Positions 41,365 to 50,175 of a stretch of DNA of 64,000 nucleotides are shown in pieces. The number at the start of each line of letters is the position of its first letter. The first letter of the stretch is position 1. A program made the position numbers and the translations under genes. Under the pieces are notes generated by a model. That model saw nothing but the letters and a program-made list of their open reading frames with translations, was not told the DNA's origin and searched no databases. The DNA is from CAJQQK01 sp049116495 (GTDB taxonomy: Bacteria > Pseudomonadota > Alphaproteobacteria > Rhizobiales > Hyphomicrobiaceae), in contig JAGDYV010000034.1 in assembly GCA_049116495.1 (NCBI GenBank), forward strand, positions 9,657 to 73,656. Direction: 5' to 3'.

Positions 41365-42933
41365 TCAACCTCTCTTATCCGTCGAGCTATTTGTTTGCCG
41401 GAGTGTTCGACCAACGACCAAGCCGGCGTTCATTGCTTGCCTCCACACACCGCCCCATTTGATCCCGGCTCGGGCGCGTTCGTCCAACGCGCGCGCCAAT
41501 TGCAGATTGGTTGCAGCCGGCAAAAGCTCCAAGACGTTCGCCCAAAGCGTCTCTATGTTGTATGCCCCATCGACAGTCTTCGTCATGATCGGGACAATCT
41601 TCAACGAATCGATCTGCATATCATCAGCGACAGCCTCAATGGCCGCACGTATCGATCGACTCTTGTCCGATGCCGGGTCAGCCAAATCGTACGGTGGAGA
41701 CCATTCCTGAAACGGCCGCACCTGATCTATGTGTGTCAACACAAATGTCATAGGCGGCATCGGCCTGAACTTGTTGGCCGACAGTGCAGTACGCAAGTCG
41801 CCTAACACCGCCGCATCGGTGGACCGATCGGGCCTCGTGACCGAGAGCACCCATAAGATAGCATCAGCGCGCGCTGCTTGTTCGTAAAGAAGCGGTTCGA
41901 CCTCACCGTCAGCTCTGATGAGAGCAGGACTGTCGACCAGATTAATATCCTCGGCTCCTTCACTCTTAATGACGTGCCCGAGATAGCCGTCACCGAGAGA
42001 TACGGAATTCACAGCGGCACGCAATTCACCGGACAACGCGTTAATCGTGGAAGATTTGCCAACGCCTTGCTGGCCGAGCACGAGCAGTCGTACTGCGCGT
42101 CTCGCCGGCGCTTGCTCATCGGGCGAAACCTCAGACGATGAAAAGTCGAGATCCGGGCGCAATCGACCACTATACAAGTCAACCGCGGCGCGGCCGACTT
42201 CACGCACGTAGGCCTGCGCCACTCTACGCGTAAACTCCGATCGCATTCCCTTGATCAGTTCACCCGATATTTTCTCGCGCAGTTCTCCGGCGATCGCAGT
42301 TGCCGGATTGATAAAACGTAGAATACGCCAGACGTCGTATGCCTTTTCCGCAACCGTTGTTACCGAGCGCCAGCGGTAAACAGTCAGCAACTGGCCGACC
42401 GTAAGTTGATCACCGAGGGGTACGTCCTCGACAACAAACTTGTTGAGCCGGGAGTTGACCTGACCAACGAGCGCCAACGCCTCGGGAACAGTGAAACGCC
42501 AAAGTGGGTCTTTCTGACCGGGGTGCATACTGTGAGCAACGGCTTCGACCGTCTCTAATCCGAGTGCCAGGATTGACGCTCGATCGGTCAACTTTGAAGG
42601 TTCAATATTTTCGGCAAGAGATTCAACCCGAACGAGAGCGTCACGCTCGCTCTCAGTGAGCACTGTGTTCGACTGTGCGGGAGATTGGTGCCGCCCGCTC
42701 GATAGATTGCGGTCGAGCCTATTGATGCTTGGTAAAACGAGCCAGCGCTCGAGTGAAAAAACAGCAACAGCTGCGCACGCGGCAATTGCCGCCCAGAGCA
42801 GCAGGTAGTTGTTCTGCCAAAGCCACAGCATCCCAAGCACGACCAGCGATAAGGTTGGCATAATGAGAGCAACAACGACCATGACGTTACGCAAATAGCG
42901 CAGCGACCTCTTACGTTCGTTTGTTCCCAGCAT
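41365..42933 (-). CDS. Membrane-associated Era/YcjX-like GTPase
   Basis: The 522-residue product has two adjacent N-terminal membrane segments (VVALIMPTLSLVVLGMLWLW, YLLLWAAIAACAAVAVFSL, residues about 17-60), a helical middle part, and a GTPase domain in the second half: G1 GQQGVGKSSTINAL (about 286-300), G3 DSPAL, G4 THID. It looks like a dynamin-/Era-type GTPase that works at the membrane. I do not recognise a named gene. It converges on the MFS gene with 49 bases between stops. A fragment of another reading frame just upstream may be a broken partner gene (see findings). Confidence 0.82.
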   Translation of the reverse strand: MLGTNERKRSLRYLRNVMVVVALIMPTLSLVVLGMLWLWQNNYLLLWAAIAACAAVAVFSLERWLVLPSINRLDRNLSSGRHQSPAQSNTVLTESERDALVRVESLAENIEPSKLTDRASILALGLETVEAVAHSMHPGQKDPLWRFTVPEALALVGQVNSRLNKFVVEDVPLGDQLTVGQLLTVYRWRSVTTVAEKAYDVWRILRFINPATAIAGELREKISGELIKGMRSEFTRRVAQAYVREVGRAAVDLYSGRLRPDLDFSSSEVSPDEQAPARRAVRLLVLGQQGVGKSSTINALSGELRAAVNSVSLGDGYLGHVIKSEGAEDINLVDSPALIRADGEVEPLLYEQAARADAILWVLSVTRPDRSTDAAVLGDLRTALSANKFRPMPPMTFVLTHIDQVRPFQEWSPPYDLADPASDKSRSIRAAIEAVADDMQIDSLKIVPIMTKTVDGAYNIETLWANVLELLPAATNLQLARALDERARAGIKWGGVWRQAMNAGLVVGRTLRQTNSSTDKRG

Positions 42934-43438
42934 AACTTTCGCACAAAATCGCTGCTAATTCCGGTGTTGATTGTGGACGTGCATCGATCAAGACGGCCTC
43001 CGTCTCAACCCACAATGGCTTGGTTGAGATGGCTGCGCCGAGCGCTTCGACCAACCTTCTGCAACGTCACTATCGTCAGAACTCATGACCGAACCTCACG
43101 GGGTGCATCATAAAACCGATATCAATCATCCGTAACTATATTATCTATCAGATCAGAATTGGCCGGTTGCCATCGACTGATAGCATGCTAACCTCACAAT
43201 CAATTCATCATCGGCGCGCCATCTGCTCAACCACGGCGCCGCCGCAAAGATAAGCAGTTCGTCGTCTGACCCTGCAAAGCGCAACGGTCAATGACGAGCG
43301 GCTCGTCCCGCAGTCGGGAGCATCGTTGCAAGAAGAGTGGCACGCAATCACTCAACCATCGAAGGCGAGCGTTCTTGCCGACAGCCGAAACGAGCTAACC
43401 CTCGCGGAAAAGACTTCTGAGGAAACAAGGGACCCCAA
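42934..43438. other. Divergent intergenic region with a possible broken small gene
   Basis: The 505 bases lie between the GTPase (minus) and the peptide transporter operon (plus). On the minus strand, from an ATG at 43086, a short frame shifts by one base near 43050 into a 40-codon stretch of good-looking coding sequence (VEALGAAISTKPLWVETE, then PELAAILCESYAGNKRT) that ends inside the start of the GTPase gene. The rest, 43100-43438, shows no gene and should carry the promoter of the transporter operon. Confidence 0.4.
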
Positions 43439-45037
43439 ATGAAATACACCACTGTCATGCTACTAGCAGCCTCCGCGGCAGCTAGCGCGCTCCTGCCAAC
43501 GGTCGCTTTCGCGCAAAAGCCCGGTGGCATCATGCGTATGTATCACCGCGGCAACCCGCCGAGCGCTTCGATCCACGAAGAAGCCACAACATCGACCGTG
43601 ATGCCGTTCGCTGTCGTCTACAACAACCTCGTGATGTTTGATCCGAAAAAGTCGATCAATACGATTGACACGATCATTCCAGAACTCGCGACGAAGTGGT
43701 CTTGGGATTCAAGCAAAACGAAGTTGACGTTCACATTGCGCGACGACGTCAAGTTCCACGACGGCAAGCCGATGACGTCGGCAGATGTGAAGTGCACGTG
43801 GGATCTGTTACAAGGCAAAGCCAAGAGCCGCCTGCGCAAAAATCCCCGCAAAATCTGGTATCACAATCTAAAGGACGTCACGACATCAAGCCCCACGTCG
43901 GTAACGTTTAATCTCAATAGTCCACAGCCGGCATTCGTCATGCTGCTCGCCTCCGGATACTCGCCCGTGTATCCGTGTCACGTCTCTCCGAAAAATATGC
44001 GCACCAACCCGATCGGCACGGGTCCGTACAAATTCGTTTCTTTGAAACGCAACGAATCGATCACACTGAAGAAGAACCCTGACTACTTCAAGAAGGGTTT
44101 GCCATACATGGACGGCATCGAGTGGAAAATCATCAAGAGCCGCTCGACCCGAATTCTCGCGTTCTCGGCTGGCGAATTCGACATGACGTTCACAACCGAC
44201 GTCAGCCTACCACTGTTGAAAGACGTCAAGGCGAAAGCGCCCAATGCCGTGTGCAAAATCGTGGCAACCGGCGTCACCACCAACCTGATCGTCAATGCTT
44301 CTGCTGCGCCATTCGACAATCCGGATGTCCGGACGGCACTCGCCCTTACGATCGATCGAAAGGCGTTCATTGACATCCTCGGACAGGGCAAATTTGAGCG
44401 TGGCACAGCCATGCAACCGTCGCCGGAAGGCCGCTGGAGTATGCCCAAGGAGATGATGGATTCCATCCCTGGCTACAATCCGGACGTTAAAGCCAACCGT
44501 GCAAAGGCCCGTAAGATCATGGAAGGGCTTGGCTACACAAAGGACAAGCCGCTCAAGGTAAAGGTCTCAACCCGAAACATCGCGATCTATCGTGACCCGG
44601 CCGTAATCCTGATCGACCAGCTGAAACTGATCAATGTTGAGGCCGAGCTTGAAGTCGTCGAGACCTCTCAGTGGCACGCAAAGGTGGCACGCAAAGACTA
44701 CGCGGTCGGCCTCAACCTGACCGGTGTCGGCGTCGACGATCCCGATGTGAACCTCTACGAAAACTATTGGTGCACATCGCAACGCAACTACACCAAATAC
44801 TGCAACAAGGATCTCGAGAAGTTGATCAAGAAGCAGTCGACGATTGCGGACTTCGAGCAGCGGCGTAAATTGGTCTGGGAAATCGACAAGAAGTTGCAAG
44901 AAGATGTCGCCCGTCCAATTATCTTCCACAGCCGCAACGCCACGTGCTGGCAGCCCTACGTCAAGGGTGTCGTCGCGCCAGAAAACTCCAGCTATAATGC
45001 CTGGCGTCAATACGAGCACATGTGGCTCGACAAGTAG
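43439..45037 (+). CDS. dppA: Dipeptide/oligopeptide-type ABC transporter substrate-binding protein
   Basis: The 532-residue product has a signal peptide (MKYTTVMLLAASAAASALLPTVAFAQ) and the family 5 solute-binding blocks: PELATKWSWDSSKTKLTFTLR, FHDGKPMTSADVKCTWD, NPIGTGPYKF, ITLKKNPDYF, NPDVRTALALTIDRKAF. It is the periplasmic binding component of the five-gene transporter that follows. Several features (QPRK-rich middle, paired cysteines near the C-terminus, CTSQRNYTKYCNKD) resemble alphaproteobacterial members acting on diverse solutes, so the ligand need not be a peptide. Confidence 0.9.
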   Translation: MKYTTVMLLAASAAASALLPTVAFAQKPGGIMRMYHRGNPPSASIHEEATTSTVMPFAVVYNNLVMFDPKKSINTIDTIIPELATKWSWDSSKTKLTFTLRDDVKFHDGKPMTSADVKCTWDLLQGKAKSRLRKNPRKIWYHNLKDVTTSSPTSVTFNLNSPQPAFVMLLASGYSPVYPCHVSPKNMRTNPIGTGPYKFVSLKRNESITLKKNPDYFKKGLPYMDGIEWKIIKSRSTRILAFSAGEFDMTFTTDVSLPLLKDVKAKAPNAVCKIVATGVTTNLIVNASAAPFDNPDVRTALALTIDRKAFIDILGQGKFERGTAMQPSPEGRWSMPKEMMDSIPGYNPDVKANRAKARKIMEGLGYTKDKPLKVKVSTRNIAIYRDPAVILIDQLKLINVEAELEVVETSQWHAKVARKDYAVGLNLTGVGVDDPDVNLYENYWCTSQRNYTKYCNKDLEKLIKKQSTIADFEQRRKLVWEIDKKLQEDVARPIIFHSRNATCWQPYVKGVVAPENSSYNAWRQYEHMWLDK

Positions 45038-45062
45038 GTACGAGATCTGACAAAAGAAAAAT

Positions 45063-45097
45063 CTACATCGGCAGCACATAGCGTGTTGCCGATGTAG
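45063..45097 (+). promoter_or_regulatory. Long intercistronic hairpin after the binding-protein gene
   Basis: Bases 45063-45077 pair with 45083-45097 as a 15-bp stem (one G-U pair) around a five-base loop ATAGC. It lies 25 bases after the stop of the binding-protein gene and 100 bases before the first permease gene, with no T run after it. Such stem-loops are known to protect the upstream mRNA part and limit read-through, giving more binding protein than permease. Confidence 0.75.
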
Positions 45098-45198
45098 GCT
45101 GGCAGAACCAGCTATGGGGCGCCTCCACTAACGCATTTTATAGAGGCAGCCTCGTTGGCAACGAACATCACCGCCCGCATCGCAAAGGAAGTTCCCGC

Positions 45199-46143
45199 AT
45201 GACCGGTTACATGATCCGGCGACTGCTTCTGATGATCCTGACGCTGTTCGGAATGTCGATCCTGATTTTCGTCATGCTCCGACTCGTGCCCGGTAACATC
45301 TCGGACATCCTATTTGACTCGGCCGGTTTCGTTGACCCGGCTGAAAAAGCCCGCCTCGAAGCAGAACTCGGCCTCGACCTGCCAATCATGACGCAATACT
45401 GGCAGTGGATCAGCGGTCTATTGCAGGGAGACCTCGGGTACGCCTACGTCTCCGAGCAACCCGCGATTGATGAAATTCTGCCGCGAATTCCGGTGACAGC
45501 AAAACTTGCCGGTCTCGCCCTGTTTTTCTCCGTGATATTCGGCGTACCGCTTGGCGTGATCAGCGCCGTGAAACAAAATACCTGGCTCGACTATTTCCTT
45601 CGAGTCATCAGCCTTAGCGGCCTGTCGTTGCCATCGTTTTGGCTCGGTTTGCTGGTGCTGACCGCTTTCGTCAACTGGTTCGGCTGGATTCCGATCTACA
45701 CCGACAAGCCCGAAACGCTCTGGCAGGAACTCGGCCTTCTCAGCATCCCGGCCGCCGCTGTCGGGTTCCGTGCTTCGGCACTGATCATGCGCCTCACGCG
45801 ATCTTCGATGCTGGAGGTCATGCGCCAGGACTATATCAGGACCGCACGCGCCAAAGGCGCCTCAGAGCAAACCGTGAACTACGATCATGCTTTGCGCAAC
45901 GCCGTCTTGCCGGTCATCACGATCATCGGCATCGAGGCTGCATTCCTGATTGGCGGGCTAATTGTAACGGAAACTGTTTTCAATATTCCGGGTGTCGCCC
46001 GCTTCCTGGTCGAAGCCATCCAGTGGCGGGACTATCCGATCGTCCAGAACCTCGTGATGTTCATTGCGTTCATTGTGGTGTTCATCAACTTCCTCGTCGA
46101 CATGGCTTACGCCTTCCTCGATCCCCGCATTAAGTACGAATAA
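45199..46143 (+). CDS. dppB: Peptide-type ABC transporter permease DppB
   Basis: The 314-residue product has six membrane segments, the DppB/OppB N-terminal region (MIRRLLLMILTLFGMSILIF) and the inner-membrane EAA loop near residues 210-230 (RQDYIRTARAKGASE). AAGGAAG precedes the ATG. It forms a heterodimer with the next permease. Confidence 0.94.
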   Translation: MTGYMIRRLLLMILTLFGMSILIFVMLRLVPGNISDILFDSAGFVDPAEKARLEAELGLDLPIMTQYWQWISGLLQGDLGYAYVSEQPAIDEILPRIPVTAKLAGLALFFSVIFGVPLGVISAVKQNTWLDYFLRVISLSGLSLPSFWLGLLVLTAFVNWFGWIPIYTDKPETLWQELGLLSIPAAAVGFRASALIMRLTRSSMLEVMRQDYIRTARAKGASEQTVNYDHALRNAVLPVITIIGIEAAFLIGGLIVTETVFNIPGVARFLVEAIQWRDYPIVQNLVMFIAFIVVFINFLVDMAYAFLDPRIKYE

Positions 46144-46178
46144 CGACGACGCCGTGCTCTGCAACCCGGAGATGCCTG

Positions 46179-47072
46179 ATGGCCATCATCGATCATGAAG
46201 CTGAACTCGAAAAAGCCGGTGCCAACGTGTCCGGCCGCTATAGCTCGCTCATGTTCTTCATTCGCAGCTATCCGCTCGGTGCCGTCGGCGCACTTATCGT
46301 CCTCATCTTCCTGCTGGTTGCGATTTTCGCTGACTTCATTACGGCTTTTGATCCAACCACGACGAATGCCGCAGCATCCCTTGCTGCTCCGGGCGGAGTT
46401 CACGCACTGGGCGCCGATTTCATGGGCCGAGACATGTGGAGCCGCATTGTGTATGGCGCGCGCATTTCGCTTATCGTTGGCATTGGCTCTGCCGCACTTG
46501 GCTCTTTGATCGGTGTCATCGTCGGCCTCGCCACCGGGTACATCGGTGGCTGGTTCGACCTCCTCATGCAGCGCATCATTGACATCATGCAGGCACTACC
46601 GCTCCTGGTCATGGCGCTATTGATGGCAGCTGCTCTCGGGCCATCGCTGATCAACACCGTTATCGCGATCTCGATTCCGCTGATCCCACAAACAGCCCGT
46701 GTCATCCGTGCCAACACGTTGGCGTTAAGGGAAATGCCGTTCGTCGAGGCGTCGAAAGCCGTCGGCATGAGCGAATGGCGCATCGCTGTCCAGCACATCC
46801 TGCCGAACACGTTGGCGCCATTGATTGTTCTGGGTACTGCGAAATTGGGATCCGCTATTCTCACGGAAGCATCACTGTCCTTCCTGGGTCTCGGCATCCC
46901 CGAGCCTCACCCATCGTGGGGTCGAATGCTATCGGAATCGGCGGCGGAATATATGCGTACGGCGCCGTGGCTCGTTATCTTCCCCGGCATCGCGATTTCC
47001 TTGGTCGTGTTCGGCACCAACCTACTCGGCGATGCCCTGCGCGATATTCTTGATCCACGCCAACGCGCCTAG
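46179..47072 (+). CDS. dppC: Peptide-type ABC transporter permease DppC
   Basis: The 297-residue product has an N-terminal cytosolic extension, then the OppC-type region YPLGAVGALIVLIFLLVAIFAD, the characteristic GADFMGRDMWSRIVYGARISL, and the EAA loop (REMPFVEASKAVGMSEWRI). CGGAG precedes the ATG and it lies 35 bases after dppB. Inner membrane. Confidence 0.94.
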   Translation: MAIIDHEAELEKAGANVSGRYSSLMFFIRSYPLGAVGALIVLIFLLVAIFADFITAFDPTTTNAAASLAAPGGVHALGADFMGRDMWSRIVYGARISLIVGIGSAALGSLIGVIVGLATGYIGGWFDLLMQRIIDIMQALPLLVMALLMAAALGPSLINTVIAISIPLIPQTARVIRANTLALREMPFVEASKAVGMSEWRIAVQHILPNTLAPLIVLGTAKLGSAILTEASLSFLGLGIPEPHPSWGRMLSESAAEYMRTAPWLVIFPGIAISLVVFGTNLLGDALRDILDPRQRA

Positions 47073-47116
47073 CAATCTTTCACCATCACTCGGCAGGATT
47101 TACCGCGGGAACCCTC

Positions 47117-48166
47117 ATGACAGTCGTCGACGACCAACACAACCCACCGGCCAAAGGAGACAATGCCGCGCCCATACTCAAGGTCGACGGCCTCAAAACG
47201 TACTTCTTCACGCGACAAGGCACCGTCAAAGCGGTTGACGGTGTATCGCTGGAGTTGAAGCCGAAAGAAACGCTCGCGATCGTCGGCGAATCCGGATGCG
47301 GTAAGTCCATCACCGCGCTGTCGCTCCTGCGGTTAATTCCATATCCGCCGGGCCGCATCATCGAGGGATCGATCGAACTCGAAGGCGTCGATCTAATGAC
47401 GCTGGATGAAGATCAGATGCGCGACATCCGCGGCAATGATGTTTCGATGATCTTTCAAGAGCCGATGACATCACTCAACCCCGTGATGACAGTCGCGCGC
47501 CAGATTTCGGAAGCGCTTATTCTTCATCAAGGCATGAACCGTGAACAGGCATTGCAGCGCTCAATCGAGATGCTGGAACTCGTTGGCATTCCTGAACCGC
47601 ATCAACGCGTCAAGGAATATCCGCATCAGTTGTCCGGTGGCATGCGTCAGCGAGTCATGATCGCAATGGCGCTCGCCTGCAAACCAAAGGTGTTGATCGC
47701 AGACGAGCCGACGACAGCACTGGACGTTACCATTCAGGCGCAAATCCTGAACCTCATGGTTGACCTCCAGGATCGTCTCGACACCGCAATCATATTAATC
47801 ACGCACGACCTTGGCGTGGTCGCTGAAACGGCAGATCGAGTCATTGTGATGTACGCCGGACGCAAGGTCGAAGAAGCGTCTGTCGAAGACCTTTTTGCCG
47901 ATGCGCAGCATCCCTATACGCACGGCCTGCTCGCCTCGATCCCCCGCCTTGACCTGATCCGCGGCGCCAATGAACATGAGCGGTTGCAGGAAATCTCCGG
48001 TATCGTGCCTGCGTTGAGCGATCTGCCACAAGGTTGCGCGTTCGCGCCACGATGCAAGTTTGCCGACGAGAAGTGTACCGCCGAATATCCACCATACGAA
48101 CAGAAGAAAACCGGTCACTGGGCCGCCTGCTGGCACTCTGATGCACTTTACGGAGGCGCCAAATGA
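47117..48166 (+). CDS. dppD: Peptide-type ABC transporter ATPase DppD
   Basis: The 349-residue ATPase has Walker A GESGCGKSIT, the Q-loop in IFQEPMTSLNPVM, the signature LSGGMRQRVMIAMAL, Walker B LIADEPTTALD and the H-loop ITHDLGVV. The C-terminal oligopeptide/dipeptide extension holds the cysteines CAFAPRCKFADEKC, which in this family often bind an iron-sulfur cluster. The stop overlaps the next gene by four bases (ATGA). Confidence 0.95.
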   Translation: MTVVDDQHNPPAKGDNAAPILKVDGLKTYFFTRQGTVKAVDGVSLELKPKETLAIVGESGCGKSITALSLLRLIPYPPGRIIEGSIELEGVDLMTLDEDQMRDIRGNDVSMIFQEPMTSLNPVMTVARQISEALILHQGMNREQALQRSIEMLELVGIPEPHQRVKEYPHQLSGGMRQRVMIAMALACKPKVLIADEPTTALDVTIQAQILNLMVDLQDRLDTAIILITHDLGVVAETADRVIVMYAGRKVEEASVEDLFADAQHPYTHGLLASIPRLDLIRGANEHERLQEISGIVPALSDLPQGCAFAPRCKFADEKCTAEYPPYEQKKTGHWAACWHSDALYGGAK

Positions 48167-49185
48167 ATGATGCGAGCGAGATGACGGCAAGCCAGCCAGC
48201 AACCGCAACAAGTAAACCGCCGGTCCTTGAAGTCATTGACCTGAAAAAGCATTTCCCCGTCAAAAAAGGAATTTTCCAAACGACGGTCGGACATGTGTTC
48301 GCGGTTGATGGCGTGAGCTTTACCATCAACGAAGGAGAGACGCTGGGATTGGTTGGCGAATCCGGTTGTGGAAAATCCACCGTCGGGCGCACATTAATGC
48401 GCCTGATTGAACCGACCGCAGGCACGATCAAACTCGATGGCCGCGACGTCACTAATCTCTCGAAAGGCGAACTTCGGCCATATCGTCGCGAGATGCAGAT
48501 CATTTTCCAGGATCCGTTTTCTTCGCTTGATCCACGCATGACCGCTGGCAATATCGTTGGAGAGCCGCTTACCGTCCACGGAATTGGCGATACCAATGAC
48601 GAGCGCCGCGAATTGGTCGCCGAACTGTTTGAACGTGTTGGCTTGCGCAAAGCACAGATGGATAATTATCCTCACCAGTTTTCCGGCGGACAGCGACAAC
48701 GCATTGGCATCGCCCGCGCATTGGCGCTGAACCCCAAACTTATCGTCGGTGATGAACCGGTTTCCGCGCTCGACGTGTCGATTCAGGCGCAGGTCATCAA
48801 TTTGTTGCTTGATCTGCAGGCTGAACGAAAGCTCTCCTACCTCTTCATCTCCCACAACCTTGCGGTCGTCGAGCACATCTCACACAAAATTGCCGTTATG
48901 TATCTCGGCCGGATTGTCGAATACGCGTCGAAAGAAGCGATTTTCCGTAACCCGAAGCACCCTTATACGAAGGCTTTGCTGTCCGCCGTACCAGTGCCGG
49001 ACCCGACCCTGAAACGTGAAAAACTAGTATTGCAGGGCGACGTACCCAGTCCGGTGAAGCCGCCATCAGGCTGCCATTTCCATACACGCTGCCCGTTTGC
49101 CGAAGACATCTGCCGCAAAGAGAGCCCGCCGTTGCGCGAAATCAATCCCGGGCAACTTGCTGCCTGCCATTTCGCGGAAACATGA
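48163..49185 (+). CDS. dppF: Peptide-type ABC transporter ATPase DppF
   Basis: The 340-residue ATPase starts in the ATGA overlap with dppD. It has Walker A GESGCGKSTVGRT, the Q-loop QDPFSSLDPRM (diagnostic for the F subunit), signature FSGGQRQRIGIARAL, Walker B LIVGDEPVSALDVS and H-loop ISHNLAVV, and the C-terminal cysteine region HTRCPFAEDIC. Last transporter gene of the operon; the DehI-like gene starts 106 bases later. Confidence 0.95.
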   Translation: MNDASEMTASQPATATSKPPVLEVIDLKKHFPVKKGIFQTTVGHVFAVDGVSFTINEGETLGLVGESGCGKSTVGRTLMRLIEPTAGTIKLDGRDVTNLSKGELRPYRREMQIIFQDPFSSLDPRMTAGNIVGEPLTVHGIGDTNDERRELVAELFERVGLRKAQMDNYPHQFSGGQRQRIGIARALALNPKLIVGDEPVSALDVSIQAQVINLLLDLQAERKLSYLFISHNLAVVEHISHKIAVMYLGRIVEYASKEAIFRNPKHPYTKALLSAVPVPDPTLKREKLVLQGDVPSPVKPPSGCHFHTRCPFAEDICRKESPPLREINPGQLAACHFAET

Positions 49186-49291
49186 GCCAATACGGCATTG
49201 ATGCAAGGCAAGACTATTGGACAAGCCTGTCTGATTGACTTGGTACGCACATCAGGCCATGAAAGAGCCATGAACGGGTAAGGATATTGTC

Positions 49292-50164
49292 TTGGGCAAC
49301 ACCCCATCATCCGATCCGGTTCCAGCCATTGTCGAGGCCGAGGCGAGCGGCGACACCGCCGCCCTATTTGCCGACATTCGTGCGACACTGCGTGTGCCAG
49401 TTGTCAACTTGATATGGCGTCATCTCGCAACGATACCGGGTGCACTTCCCTGGACCTGGGCAACCTTGAAGCCGCTTCACGATGCGGGGACCCTTGCCGC
49501 AGAAGCCGAGGCGATGAACGCCGGCCTGAAAGTACCGTCAGAAATCGTGGCTCCGGGTGCGCTCAGCGGTGAGGTGCTGACGGCGATCGGACTATCGCCA
49601 ACTGACATTGACCAGATTGATATGATCCTGCGGAGCTATGGCCGTAGCAACACCATAAACATCATCTCTGTTTGCGTTCTGAGCGCATGTCTTGGCAGTC
49701 CGGCGCAGCGGGAAATCAGTTTACGGGTCGATCAGAATTCACGTGTGGGACACCGTCCGCCGATCGGCGGCGCAATGCCAAGACTGATGTCACCAGACGA
49801 AATGGCGCCAGACACGCGCACGCTCATTGACGCGCTTAACGACATCGGCGGGCGGCGTGCTATTCTTCCGACCATGTACCGCCACCTCGCGCATTGGCCG
49901 GGTTACCTGAAATTGGTCCATGACACACTTGCGCCTTGCGACCGTGATGGTCGCCTCGAAGGATTGATCATCGGCATTCTCGCCGATAGCCGGTCTCGAG
50001 CCGCACCGTTGGGTGCCGCAATATCAGAACCATCCCATACACTTGAAGCCTCCGAACGTGACACTGTTGCAACGGCCTTAACTGCTTTTGCAGAAGGACC
50101 GCTGTGCAAAATGATCGCGATCGTTGCCATCCTGAACGCCGCCGCGTCACCCGCTCAGATCTGA
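49292..50164 (+). CDS. DehI-like (2-haloacid dehalogenase type I fold) internally duplicated protein
   Basis: The start is a TTG at 49292 with AAGGA upstream; no better ATG fits. The 290-residue product contains two similar halves: VPVVNLIWRHLATIPGALPW followed by TLKP, and LPTMYRHLAHWPGYLKLVHD followed by TLAP, sharing RHLAxxPGxL and LxP. A pseudo-dimer of this type and length is typical of the halocarboxylic-acid dehydrogenase DehI family and its AhpD-like relatives. It follows the dpp-type operon on the same strand and may be co-transcribed. True dehalogenase activity is not established; the catalytic residues could not be checked. Confidence 0.55.
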   Translation: MGNTPSSDPVPAIVEAEASGDTAALFADIRATLRVPVVNLIWRHLATIPGALPWTWATLKPLHDAGTLAAEAEAMNAGLKVPSEIVAPGALSGEVLTAIGLSPTDIDQIDMILRSYGRSNTINIISVCVLSACLGSPAQREISLRVDQNSRVGHRPPIGGAMPRLMSPDEMAPDTRTLIDALNDIGGRRAILPTMYRHLAHWPGYLKLVHDTLAPCDRDGRLEGLIIGILADSRSRAAPLGAAISEPSHTLEASERDTVATALTAFAEGPLCKMIAIVAILNAAASPAQI

Positions 50165-50175
50165 ACCTGTCGCTG

